From NCBI GenBank assembly GCA_050741915.1, contig JBOGEX010000033.1, forward strand, positions 1 to 15,699: a stretch of DNA of 15,699 bases. The letters run 5' to 3'. Positions within the stretch are counted from its first letter, which is position 1. Each line of letters starts with the position of its first letter. The notes below the pieces were generated by a model. That model saw only the letters and a program-made list of their open reading frames with translations, was not told where the DNA came from and did not search any database. This document shows, piece by piece, positions 1-6,741 of the stretch. Made by a program: the position numbers and the translations under genes. Origin of the DNA: JACCTH01 sp050741915. GTDB lineage: Bacteria > Actinomycetota > Acidimicrobiia > Spongiisociales > ZC4RG35.

Positions 1-850
1 GGTGCATCGCCGGATTGCTTTCCTGGTAGTACCAGGCGGCACCCATGGCTTGTTCAAAGGCCCACGCCTTTCCGCGTTCCCATTCGAGTTCGTCACATCT
101 GAGATCCTCGCGAAGTAACTGGCGAGGTCTCGTGTCAAGTAGGTGCCAGCCGCCGACGAGGTCGAGGGCAGGGTCTGCTGGGCCGAGACCGCCAGCGTCG
201 AGGATCCCTGCGAGCCGCCCATTGAATACGAGCACGTTCCCAGGGATGAGGTCACCGTGAGTCATCACATCGGACGACTCCCGCGGCAGCTCCCGTAGCC
301 GTGTCCAGATCTGGCGTAGTAGGGAAACGTCGAATAGCTGCCTGCTCTGTTGGAAGCAGGTCTTCATCCACTTGTCGTGTGAGCGCAGATCACCGCCGCG
401 ACCGTTGCCGGCGAAGCTTCGACCACGTGCATCGATGGCACGTACCTGCTGGATGAACGTGGCGAGGTCGTGTGCCAAGCCGGCGGATTTGGAAGCGTCC
501 TCCTCGCTGGCGGCCTTACCTGGAACCCATGTCTGTACAGACCACGGAAGTGGATATCCGGCACCGGGTTCCCCTAGTGCCACTGGCTCCGGCACCGCGA
601 ACGAAGTCTGTTCCGCCAACTCGATGGCGGCGTCAGCCTCAGACCGCAGCCAGCTACGTGTCGCCTCAACGTCAGCTGGTTGGAGGGGAAAGCGGGCGGC
701 CAGTCCGTCGCCGATTCGGAATATCGCATTGACGGTCCCCTCCGAGTGAACCGGTGCGATGGAGAGCGGCGCCCATTCGGGAAACTGGTCAGAGACGAGT
801 TCGTGGACCTGATCGACGGTCACATGCAGCTGGTCCTCGTGCATCGGCAT
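1..850 (-). CDS. Aminoglycoside phosphotransferase (APH) family protein, C-terminus cut by window edge
   Basis: The minus strand is open from ATG at 850 to the window edge, giving 283 residues without a stop. The kinase-like phosphotransferase core is clear: HGDLIPGN at residues 198-205 is the catalytic loop (Asp200, Asn205), and ILDAGGLGPADPALDL starting at residue 216 carries the metal-binding Asp218. The N-lobe has AARFPLQ at 51-57, where the family usually has VRFPR, followed by an acidic helix (EADAAIELAE). Family members phosphorylate hydroxyls of small molecules, including aminoglycosides and macrolides; the true substrate cannot be read here. An in-frame TGA lies 17 codons before ATG850, so the start can only be 850 or 844. 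No clear ribosome binding site is visible. Probably about 15-30 residues are missing beyond the edge. An antibiotic-resistance role is possible but unproven. Confidence 0.85.
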   Translation of the reverse strand, partial: MPMHEDQLHVTVDQVHELVSDQFPEWAPLSIAPVHSEGTVNAIFRIGDGLAARFPLQPADVEATRSWLRSEADAAIELAEQTSFAVPEPVALGEPGAGYPLPWSVQTWVPGKAASEEDASKSAGLAHDLATFIQQVRAIDARGRSFAGNGRGGDLRSHDKWMKTCFQQSRQLFDVSLLRQIWTRLRELPRESSDVMTHGDLIPGNVLVFNGRLAGILDAGGLGPADPALDLVGGWHLLDTRPRQLLREDLRCDELEWERGKAWAFEQAMGAAWYYQESNPAMH

Positions 851-950
851 GTGCCCAACATTCGCAGCGGTGCCCGCTCGATGCCACGGAGTTTCCGATC
901 ATGGCCAAGTTGCGTCAGAAGGGGCAACTGGACTTAGCGCAGAACAACTG

Positions 951-990
951 ATCCCGAGCGGTATCACTCATATCTGAGACCGCCCGGGAT
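951..990 (-). terminator. Hairpin downstream of vapC, probable terminator
   Basis: ATCCCGAGCGGT (951-962) pairs with ACCGCCCGGGAT (979-990), 11 of 12 positions. The 16-nt loop contains a further CTCA/TGAG stem. It lies 19 nt past the vapC stop in the direction of vapBC transcription. There is no strong T-tract, so termination is inferred. The GGATCGGCACTT at its right edge resembles a motif repeated at 4534 and 9792. Confidence 0.45.
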
Positions 991-1009
991 CGGCACTTCC
1001 AGGATCTGC

Positions 1010-1402
1010 TCAGGGCTCGATTCGATTGATGGTGGGCACGCGGTCAATGCTTCGGTCGAAGGAAGCGATGTCATCTACTCCAGAGGCTTCCGCCGAAGCA
1101 ACCAGGTACGCCTCGGCGTAGTCGATCCGGTGCGTCTCGTACACCTCCAAAGATCGCAGCAAGTGCGCAGGATTCATTACTCGGATCGGGTCGAACGCAA
1201 CAACGGACCGCACCAAGCGAGCGACCTCTTCGTTGGGAACCTCATAAAAGGACTCGAGGGCGTAGACGATCTCGGCGACGATCACATCTGGTAACAACAG
1301 CTCCTCGGCCTCAGCAAGAAAGTCCGTTGCGCGCGTCGCCAGGTCAGGGGGGTCTCCCGTTAAGTGCCGGATCAGAATGTTCGTGTCGACGAATGCTGTC
1401 AC
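1010..1402 (-). CDS. vapC: PIN-domain toxin, VapC-like ribonuclease
   Basis: This is a 130-residue protein of normal length for a PIN-domain toxin. The acidic site residues expected for metal-dependent RNA cleavage are visible: Asp6 and Asn8 in FVDTNIL, Glu44 in VAEIVYAL, Asp94 in RIDYAEAYLVASA and Asp116 in SFDRSIDR. The start is GTG at 1402, overlapping the antitoxin stop in a GTGA arrangement, so translation is coupled. VapC toxins cleave tRNA or rRNA and are held inactive by the cognate VapB; the RNA target of this one is not inferable. The gene is intact and sits between an APH-family gene and a dead recombinase, a typical accessory location. Confidence 0.9.
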   Translation of the reverse strand: MTAFVDTNILIRHLTGDPPDLATRATDFLAEAEELLLPDVIVAEIVYALESFYEVPNEEVARLVRSVVAFDPIRVMNPAHLLRSLEVYETHRIDYAEAYLVASAEASGVDDIASFDRSIDRVPTINRIEP

Positions 1403-1647
1403 CGACGCGCCTCGGCACGAGCGCGACGGGTTCCCGTGCGAATCTCGTCCCAGCCGATCCCGCGTTTCGCCGTCGGCACCTCCACCGCTCCGGCGAGATC
1501 GAGTAGATGAGGAGTTTTAGCCAGTAGAGCGCGGTTTTGCTCGACCCTGAACACGACCTCGTCGCCCTCAGCGATGCCAAGGGCATCACGCACTTCTTTG
1601 GGAATCGTGATCTGTCCCTTCGAGGTCACTTTGGCTGCGAGATCCAT
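1399..1647 (-). CDS. vapB: AbrB/MazE-type antitoxin, VapB-like
   Basis: This is an 82-residue protein with a swapped-hairpin AbrB DNA-binding domain at about residues 5-48 (VTSKGQITIPKEVRDALG, then EGDEVVF). The C-terminal tail is basic and likely binds the toxin. I chose ATG1647 because AAGGAG lies 7 nt upstream (1654-1659); an upstream ATG at 1704 in the same frame has no such site and would fall within the promoter region. It is translationally coupled to the PIN toxin by a 4-nt overlap. Antitoxins of this type normally repress their own operon, and a short GTTC/GAAC inverted repeat lies in the upstream DNA. Confidence 0.88.
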   Translation of the reverse strand: MDLAAKVTSKGQITIPKEVRDALGIAEGDEVVFRVEQNRALLAKTPHLLDLAGAVEVPTAKRGIGWDEIRTGTRRARAEARR

Positions 1648-1676
1648 CCTATGCTCCTTACCTGTGAGATAGAGTA

Positions 1677-1704
1677 AGGATACTTGCTGGTTCAGTGAGA
1701 ACAA
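1677..1704 (-). promoter_or_regulatory. Possible vapBC promoter
   Basis: On the minus strand TTGTTC (1699-1704) is separated by 16 nt from TATCCT (1677-1682), 29 nt before the vapB start. A GTTC-N5-GAAC inverted repeat overlaps it and could be an operator. The match to consensus is moderate, so confidence is low. Confidence 0.3.
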
Positions 1705-1784
1705 CTAATCGGCTGCAGAAACGCCACCTCGCAGGTTCGTGCAGCATTCGGGGCTTCTCACCCGACGGGGTAGAGGAGCATCAC

Positions 1785-2702
1785 ATGTCCACAGTCAACA
1801 GCGCCCTAGATCCTCGAAGTCATCGATCGGGGGTTTGATCCCTTCCGGGCTCGTGTCGCAATCGGCGGTTTCCTGGCCGGCTTCAGCGGTCAGACCTTCG
1901 ATTCTGACGCCCTCGATCTGCGCCAGTGGGTCCGCTGGTGTACCGAACATGACCTCGACCTGTTCGAGGTGAGGTGGGCCCACATCGAGCTGTTCGCCCG
2001 CTGGCTCGAGCAAGCGGGTAAGGCCAAGGCGACGGTGGCACGGCGGTTGTCGACCATCACCGGTTTCTACCGTTACTGCCCCGAAGAAGGACTCATCTCT
2101 GTCTCTCCGGCGGCACATGTCCGGCGGCCGAAAGTGTCCTACGAGTCGAATGCGGTCGGCCTCGATCGCAACAAGCTGGGCATGTTCTTGGTCCAAGGCG
2201 GACTCTCGAGTGGCAAAGACCATGCTTTAGCCTGCCTGCTGGCCCTCAATGGGCTGCGCATCTCGGAAGCGCTGGGAGCCGACATCGAACATCTGGCCGT
2301 GGAGCATCGGACCCTCACCATCACCAGCAAAGGAGAGAAGATCGTCACCATCCCCCTGGTACCACCACCGCCCGCTCGATCGACATGTGCGTCGGGGAAC
2401 GCGGCCAAGGTCCCATCCTGCTCAACCGAGAAGCGAACGCACGGCTGGATCGGCACGCCGCCACCCGCATCGTCAAGCGGCTCGCCCGCCAGGCCGGAAT
2501 CCCGAAGAAGATCAGCCCCCACTCGCTGCGGCATTCGTTCATCACCGCCGCCCTCGACGCCGGGGTTGCCCTTTGCGACGCCCAAGAGGCCGCCTCCCAC
2601 GCCGACCCCAGAACGACCATGCGCTAGGACCGTGCCCGAGGATCCCTCGACCGGCATGCCACCTACATCGTCGCCACCTATCTCGCCGGAGCAATCAAAT
2701 AA
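1785..2702 (+). pseudogene. Tyrosine recombinase/integrase pseudogene (two frameshifts, catalytic Tyr replaced by TAG)
   Basis: The gene begins at ATG1785 with GAGGAG at 1773-1778. It shifts frame between about 1806 and 1830, and then reads continuously through a SAM-like core-binding domain (e.g. RQWVRWCTEHDLDL, ATVARRLSTITGFYRYCPEE). The catalytic domain starts with NGLRISEALG, which contains the first catalytic Arg. Near 2362-2368 a one-base loss moves the frame again, after IVTIPLVPP. The new frame gives RSIDMCVGERGQGPILLN and then HSLRHSF (His-x-x-Arg) and ASHADPRTTMR. The next codon, where family members have the nucleophilic Tyr, is TAG (2625-2627). The tail DRARGSLDRHATYIVATYLA runs to TAA2700. 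Total length is about 305 codons, normal for an integron- or phage-independent XerD-like recombinase. The enzyme is dead unless complemented. Confidence 0.88.
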
Positions 2703-2707
2703 CCAAA

Positions 2708-2748
2708 CGTTACGGGCGCCACCGAATTTCAACGTGGCGCTCGTAACG
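2708..2748. repeat. 15-bp imperfect inverted repeat after the recombinase pseudogene
   Basis: CGTTACGGGCGCCAC (2708-2722) and GTGGCGCTCGTAACG (2734-2748) are complementary at 14 of 15 positions around an 11-nt AT-rich loop. It begins 5 nt after the recombinase stop. It may be a terminator (though no T-tract follows) or a recombinase-related recognition structure. Function is inferred only from position and symmetry. Confidence 0.6.
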
Positions 2749-2891
2749 CAAACAGCACCGATCTGCCGGATATCTCTCACCCATGCGTGCTCGAAATCGC
2801 GCGTTCGGATAGGCGATCTGTACGGGTGTTTCTGCGTGGACGAGTCCCTGACTGAAGGGCGACACGCTTGCCGCGTCGAAACCTTGACGGG

Positions 2892-3221
2892 CTATTTGCG
2901 TGGGAGGGTTTTGGCGTAAGAGACTCCTTGTTGGATCCAGTTCTCGAGGTCTGCATCGGTGGGGAATCCCTCTGGTGCGACGACGACCCAGCCTCGCATC
3001 GGGCGAGCAGCGAGATCGAAGATGCGGGCTCCGGGCTTGGCCTCCGCTTCGTCGTGGGCTTCCTTGCCGACGCGCATCATCAGCTCGTCTCCGGACACAC
3101 CGACGGCCATGTTGCCGCCGATCATGAAGGCGTTTCCGCCGAACATCTGCTTCTCGGTGAGGTCCGGGTGGCGGCCGACGTGGGCACGGATCTTGTCGGC
3201 GAGACGCTGGTCATAGGCCAT
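2892..3221 (-). CDS. TfoX N-terminal domain protein
   Basis: This is a 109-residue single-domain protein. MFGGNAFMIGGNMAVGV (residues 26-42) and DELMMRVGKEAHDEA (45-59), followed by MRGWVVVAPEG and an ENWIQQGVSYAKTLP helix, match the stand-alone TfoX-N family. In Gammaproteobacteria the TfoX/Sxy protein promotes competence; the stand-alone actinobacterial versions have no established role, so I assign none. ATG3221 starts 11 nt after the stop of the upstream SRPBCC gene, so both probably share the leftward promoter at 3681-3710. No strong ribosome binding site is seen. Confidence 0.82.
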   Translation of the reverse strand: MAYDQRLADKIRAHVGRHPDLTEKQMFGGNAFMIGGNMAVGVSGDELMMRVGKEAHDEAEAKPGARIFDLAARPMRGWVVVAPEGFPTDADLENWIQQGVSYAKTLPRK

Positions 3222-3232
3222 TGCCGAAGATG

Positions 3233-3658
3233 CTACGCCTGGTCGGCCGTGGCAGTCTCGACGACCCGTTTGAGGTTGGCCAGGGTCATGGGGAGGTAGG
3301 GTTCCCACATCTCGGCCACCTGCGCTCCCATGGTCTCGTCGAACGGCTCGAAGCTCGACTCCCACACAACCCGTGATACGCCGTCCACTTCTTCGACAGC
3401 GAGGCTACCGCTGTTGTCGGTGACCGGAAGCGGGGCGCCTTCGATCAGGTACCGGTACGAACGCTTCCATGGCGAGTAGTCGAGGATCTGTTCGTCTTGC
3501 GTGTCTCCATCCTCGAAAGTGCACACCCGGCTCATCCCGTCGACGGTGACGGAGGTGACGCCGGGGATCCACCGCTCCACCGATGCGATGTCGCCGAGCA
3601 CTGACCATACCTGGTCGGGAGTGGCGTCGATTTCGATGGTGTGACGGAATGTCGGCAT
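3233..3658 (-). CDS. SRPBCC family protein (polyketide cyclase/dehydrase-like)
   Basis: This is a 141-residue protein with the START/Bet v1-like SRPBCC pattern: FRHTIEIDATPDQVWSVLGD at the N-terminus, ERWIPGVTSVTV, a central series of strands (VCTFEDGD, RSYRYLIEG), and a long C-terminal helix (MTLANLKRVVETA). Such folds bind small hydrophobic ligands; the ligand here is unknown. The start at ATG3658 is set by AAGGAGG about 7 nt upstream. It is the first gene of a leftward operon with the TfoX-N gene. It diverges from an ArsR regulator across a promoter that carries palindromic operators, so repression by that regulator is likely. Confidence 0.85.
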   Translation of the reverse strand: MPTFRHTIEIDATPDQVWSVLGDIASVERWIPGVTSVTVDGMSRVCTFEDGDTQDEQILDYSPWKRSYRYLIEGAPLPVTDNSGSLAVEEVDGVSRVVWESSFEPFDETMGAQVAEMWEPYLPMTLANLKRVVETATADQA

Positions 3659-3670
3659 GGTTCTTCCTCC

Positions 3671-3699
3671 TTGTCTCGCCAGTATACAAGTCATAACTT
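3671..3699 (+). promoter_or_regulatory. Candidate rightward promoter for the arsR-like gene
   Basis: TTGTCT (3671-3676), a 17-nt spacer and TAACTT (3694-3699) precede the GTG start at 3749. The -10 overlaps the 3687-3700 palindrome, which would give autoregulation. The match is moderate. Confidence 0.4.
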
Positions 3700-3710
3700 G
3701 TGTAAGTCAA
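3681..3710 (-). promoter_or_regulatory. Strong leftward promoter for the SRPBCC-TfoX operon
   Basis: On the minus strand TTGACT (3705-3710) and TATACT (3681-3686) are separated by 18 nt. Both are close to sigma-A consensus, and the -10 lies 22 nt before ATG3658. The 14-bp palindrome at 3687-3700 fills the spacer, so a regulator bound there would block RNA polymerase. Confidence 0.7.
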
Positions 3711-3722
3711 TGCTTGTGCAAG
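3687..3722. promoter_or_regulatory. Palindromic operator pair in the ArsR/SRPBCC divergent promoter
   Basis: CAAGTCATAACTTG (3687-3700) is an inverted repeat with arms CAAGT/ACTTG, and CTTGTGCAAG (3713-3722) is a second palindrome built from the same CTTG/CAAG halves. Both lie in the 90-nt divergent region. Winged-helix ArsR dimers bind such sites. Binding by the adjacent ArsR protein is inferred from adjacency. Confidence 0.55.
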
Positions 3723-3748
3723 TCGGGCTTGTAGGGCACAATGGGCGG

Positions 3749-4057
3749 GTGACAGCAGACGCGGTTCTCAAAGCGCTGGCCGAGCCTCATCGGAGAGAGA
3801 TCCTTCGCTTGGTCCGTGATGAGGCGAAGGCTGTCACTGAGATCGCTGATCATTTCGAGATCACACAACAGGCCGTGTCGCTCCACCTCAAGGTGCTGCG
3901 CGAGGCCGGCCTGGTGGCGGTGCGGAGGGACGGGCAGCGTCGACTGTACGTGGTTGCTGCGGAAGGATTCGAATCGCTTGAGTCGTTCCTTGCCGAGCTG
4001 TGGCCGTCAGGCTTGGAGCGGCTCAAACAAGCCGTCGAGTCCGATCATGCCGACTGA
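3749..4057 (+). CDS. ArsR family winged-helix transcriptional repressor
   Basis: This is a 102-residue protein that is almost entirely one winged helix: LKALAEPHRREILRLV (7-22), the recognition helices VTEIADHFEITQQAVSLHL (29-47), and the wing RRDGQRRLYVV (59-69). It has no Cys pair or other metal-binding motif typical of arsenic sensors. It belongs to the non-metal subgroup often paired with AHSA1/SRPBCC proteins. I prefer GTG3749; ATG3710 is also in frame but would place the start inside the promoter region. The gene overlaps the following AHSA1-like gene by 11 nt, so they form one operon. It probably represses both itself and the divergent SRPBCC operon. Confidence 0.87.
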   Translation: MTADAVLKALAEPHRREILRLVRDEAKAVTEIADHFEITQQAVSLHLKVLREAGLVAVRRDGQRRLYVVAAEGFESLESFLAELWPSGLERLKQAVESDHAD

Positions 4058-4511
4058 GCCGTACCGCACCTCGATCGAGATCTCCGCTCCCCCTGACGCG
4101 GTTTACCCATTTCTCACCGAACCCGAATCGATCCTGCGGTGGATGGGCGACTACGCGGTACTCGACGCTCGCCCGGGAGGCGAGTTCACCCTCGACATCA
4201 ATGGTGTCCCCGTACGAGGCCACTACATCGAGCTCGACCCACCTCATCGCATGGTTATCGCCTGGGGGCACGCCGGTTCAGATCTGCTCCCGCCCGGGTC
4301 CAGCACCGTCGAGATCACTCTCGAGCCAATCGCTGGTGGAACCAGGCTGCAACTCGAACACCGTGACCTCCCACCCGGAGAAGCCGAGATGCACGCTATC
4401 GGGTGGCCTCACTTCCTCAGGCGGCTCGCTATCGCAGGCACGGGCCAAGACCCAGGACCCGACCGCTTCGCCACCGCACCAACACCCAGACCAACAGATA
4501 TAGGGCGATAA
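4047..4511 (+). CDS. AHSA1-like SRPBCC domain protein
   Basis: This is a 154-residue protein with the SRPBCC/AHSA1 signature: YRTSIEISAPPDAVYPFLTE, ILRWMGDYAVLDARPGGEF, HYIELDPPHRMVIAWG, STVEITLEP, TRLQLEHRDLP, and the C-terminal helix HAIGWPHFLRRLAIA. Family members in ArsR-linked operons are thought to be ligand-binding or stress proteins; no ligand can be read here. The start ATG4047 lies inside the arsR-like gene (11-nt overlap). The last 15 or so residues (after GQDPGPD) are Pro/Thr-rich and look like an extension. The TAA stop is part of the ATAAC box of a repeat motif at 4508-4545, so the original 3' end may have been replaced. Confidence 0.85.
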   Translation: MPTEPYRTSIEISAPPDAVYPFLTEPESILRWMGDYAVLDARPGGEFTLDINGVPVRGHYIELDPPHRMVIAWGHAGSDLLPPGSSTVEITLEPIAGGTRLQLEHRDLPPGEAEMHAIGWPHFLRRLAIAGTGQDPGPDRFATAPTPRPTDIGR

Positions 4512-4545
4512 CACCTACACGCAGGACTGCGCGAGATCGGCACAT
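4508..4545 (+). repeat. Single copy of a dispersed repeat half-site (ATAAC-N15-TGCGC-x-AGATCGGCAC)
   Basis: ATAAC (4508-4512) and TGCGCGAGATCGGCACAT (4528-4545) are at exactly the spacing seen in both arms of the long inverted repeat at 9745-9880, while the sequence between the boxes differs. This suggests a degenerate mobile or structural repeat family. Copy number outside the window is unknown. Confidence 0.45.
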
Positions 4546-4608
4546 CGTGGTTTGTTCAGACGTGAGAGTTTGGCGAGTACACGGATTCGATTCTGGCTCT
4601 GTGACGTC

Positions 4609-4671
4609 GGGGGCGGTGTCAGGATGAAACCCAGCTGCAAGGTGGCGACGGCTCCCGCTGTCCCCGCCCCC
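4609..4671. terminator. GC-rich hairpin between convergent genes, possible terminator
   Basis: GGGGGCGGTGTCAG (4609-4622) pairs at 12 of 14 positions with CTGTCCCCGCCCCC (4658-4671) across a 35-nt loop. It lies between the stops of two convergent genes (4511 and 4768). No clean T-run is present, so this is tentative. Nothing else gene-like is visible in 4546-4767. Confidence 0.35.
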
Positions 4672-4767
4672 CATTTACGAGTGATTGGATCGGCAGCGGA
4701 CGCCATCGCGCTCGCGTGCTGTCGAGGTGTTCACAACTACTTACCCGTTCAACAATGACATCGGCGG

Positions 4768-6741
4768 TCAGCCAGCAGCCATGCCGAAGTATTCGTTCTC
4801 GAGCTCGATTGGGACGCGGTGGGCCGTGGCGTCACCCGGACGGTATACGCGTAGCTCTCCGCGGTCGTCGTCCACCACGAACGGCCCCATGAATACCCAC
4901 TCACCATCGGAGCTCCATGCGACCCTCGGAAACGTGAATCGATTCTGAGTGAGTGTCCCTGGGATCACCGATGCGGTTCCGGCCTCGAAGTCCACGAGCA
5001 CTACTGCCAATTGGGTATCGGACGTAATGGGTCCACCAGTGAGCCTTGCCGTCACGGCGACGTAGCGACCATCTGGCGAGAAGGCTCCGCCGTATCCGTT
5101 CACCGAGGCCACCCCCACCGGAACATCGATCGTTCGCCTGGTGTCTGCGTCGAGGTTGATCAGGTGCAGCTGGTCACACTGGCCGCATGTGACGAGCCGA
5201 TTGCCCGACGCGGCAACTGGGAACGGCCCCGGCAGAGTCTCAACGAATACGTGGCTCTCGGGATCCCAAATCTCAAGGACATCATCGCCCTGGAAAACGA
5301 GACCATCGTCGACTGCCACTACCGGCCAACGCCCATCGGGCGGAACCAAGTCGGGGGTAGTCACCAACCCATCAACGGAGACCTCCCGAACCGACTTGAG
5401 CGCGCGGACGGTTTGAAGGCTCGACGGATCCAAAACCGCGATCCACACTCGATCCTCGACCGCGGACGGGACAAAGAACCAAGCTTCATCGTCGATCAAG
5501 ATCGGCGATGTTGGCGTGTCGGGTTCAACGGCGTAGGTTGCCGGGCCTACGTCAGTTTGACCGTAGAAGACCAAGACCTCTCCCCTTGAAACCAAGCTGT
5601 AGAGCGGGTCCCCCGGTGCGAGTTCAGGCAACTCATGAACGATTGCTGAGCCCGCATCGACATCGACCGCGGTCAGACGGCCGAAACCATCGGAGAAGTA
5701 GACACGAGCGTTGGTCGCTTGATCCAACGTGGGAGGCTCCTCATCGGAGATCCCCGGTGGTAAAGGATTGACTAGCAGTTCCTGATGAATTCGCTCCCGA
5801 ACCTCGGCGCTGCCCCCAACGAAGATGAGCATGTTGGTCGGTCCATCACAGAAGGCGAACACCTCGTCGCCGTACGATTCCTCGTCCAGTCGTGTCAAAC
5901 GGTCACAATCGTTGCTGAAGACCAGGAGGCTTCCCGACGATCCGTCGATTCTGACGTCCGGTGCCTCCGGCCCTGGGTCCTCGACGGCATCGACGATTTC
6001 GAGAGGTGGCTCCCCATTCAGGACCAGGAAGCCGGGCGAATATGTCCCACCCCACAGATTCGCCGACCACGAAGCAAGTGCATCATCACCCATGGATGAC
6101 CCACCCATACCGTCCCACACATACACGGTCCAAGGATCGAAGTAATAGACGAGATAAGCGATCGGCTCCTTGGGGAACTCCCAACGCTCCACAACTGTTC
6201 CTTCGAAGAATCCTGGAAAGGTCGCTACGAGGTCACCGGGCCCCGAGGTCTCCTCGGTCCTCGCGATAAAAGATCCCGGTGTGCCGTAGTGCGCACCAAT
6301 CACCCGACCGTGACTGCCCTCAAGACTCCCAGCTGTCTGCACTTCCAACCCATCGCTTGTGAGGTCGAGGTCATCGGGATAGGCGAGCGTGATGTGGCTG
6401 CCGTCGAGGAGCGTCAAGGCGAGATAGGTGATCCCGTCGGCGGATCGAGTAGGTGGGACGAACACACGGAGAGCTTCCGGCGTCGCCGTGGTCGTCGCGG
6501 CTGGTGTCGTCGTGTCGGTTGAGGGCTCCTCAGTGGTCAGTAGAAGCGACGTAGCACCAACCGCAGCCAGCACCACGGCGGCAGCTCCGACTGCGGCGGC
6601 CCAACCCGGCACTCCAGGTCTTGGCTTAGGAGTGGTCGGGGAGAGCTCCTTGAACTCCGACCACTGTGGACCGTCAGGGACTTCCTCAACAAATGGGGCC
6701 AAGCCTGCGCGCACCAACTGCCGATACCGATCCTCACTCAT
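4768..6741 (-). CDS. Single-pass membrane protein with propeller-like extracytoplasmic region, partner of an ECF sigma factor
   Basis: This is a 657-residue protein. Residues 1-45 are cytoplasmic (MSEDRYRQLVRAGLAPF onward), 46-68 form one membrane segment (GWAAAVGAAAVVLAAVGATS), and 69-90 are a Thr/Pro linker. The large remainder is outside the membrane. The C-terminal half contains repeated blades typical of WD40/TolB-like propellers, such as ARVYFSDGFGRLTAVDVDAG, FQGDDVLEIWDPES, LHLINLDADTR, AFSPDGRYVAVTAR and AWSSDGEWVFMG. It starts within the sigma gene (8-nt overlap, AGGAGG 8 nt upstream of ATG6741), so the two are translationally coupled. It is probably the membrane regulator or sensor of the sigma factor, although the short N-terminus shows no HxxxCxxC zinc anti-sigma motif. 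The anti-sigma role is inferred from context. Confidence 0.78.
   Translation of the reverse strand: MSEDRYRQLVRAGLAPFVEEVPDGPQWSEFKELSPTTPKPRPGVPGWAAAVGAAAVVLAAVGATSLLLTTEEPSTDTTTPAATTTATPEALRVFVPPTRSADGITYLALTLLDGSHITLAYPDDLDLTSDGLEVQTAGSLEGSHGRVIGAHYGTPGSFIARTEETSGPGDLVATFPGFFEGTVVERWEFPKEPIAYLVYYFDPWTVYVWDGMGGSSMGDDALASWSANLWGGTYSPGFLVLNGEPPLEIVDAVEDPGPEAPDVRIDGSSGSLLVFSNDCDRLTRLDEESYGDEVFAFCDGPTNMLIFVGGSAEVRERIHQELLVNPLPPGISDEEPPTLDQATNARVYFSDGFGRLTAVDVDAGSAIVHELPELAPGDPLYSLVSRGEVLVFYGQTDVGPATYAVEPDTPTSPILIDDEAWFFVPSAVEDRVWIAVLDPSSLQTVRALKSVREVSVDGLVTTPDLVPPDGRWPVVAVDDGLVFQGDDVLEIWDPESHVFVETLPGPFPVAASGNRLVTCGQCDQLHLINLDADTRRTIDVPVGVASVNGYGGAFSPDGRYVAVTARLTGGPITSDTQLAVVLVDFEAGTASVIPGTLTQNRFTFPRVAWSSDGEWVFMGPFVVDDDRGELRVYRPGDATAHRVPIELENEYFGMAAG

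Noticed and set aside
2708..2748. Integron attC site
   Set aside because: It lacks the RYYYAAC/GTTRRRY core pair and the paired L/R box layout, and no gene cassette array is present.
1969..2919. 316-residue open frame taken as an intact integrase
   Set aside because: Only the first ~130 residues are recombinase; after 2365 the frame becomes Pro/Ser-rich noise while the true C-terminus continues in another frame.
5011..5589. 192-residue plus-strand frame
   Set aside because: It lies entirely inside the membrane propeller gene on the other strand and shows no family pattern.
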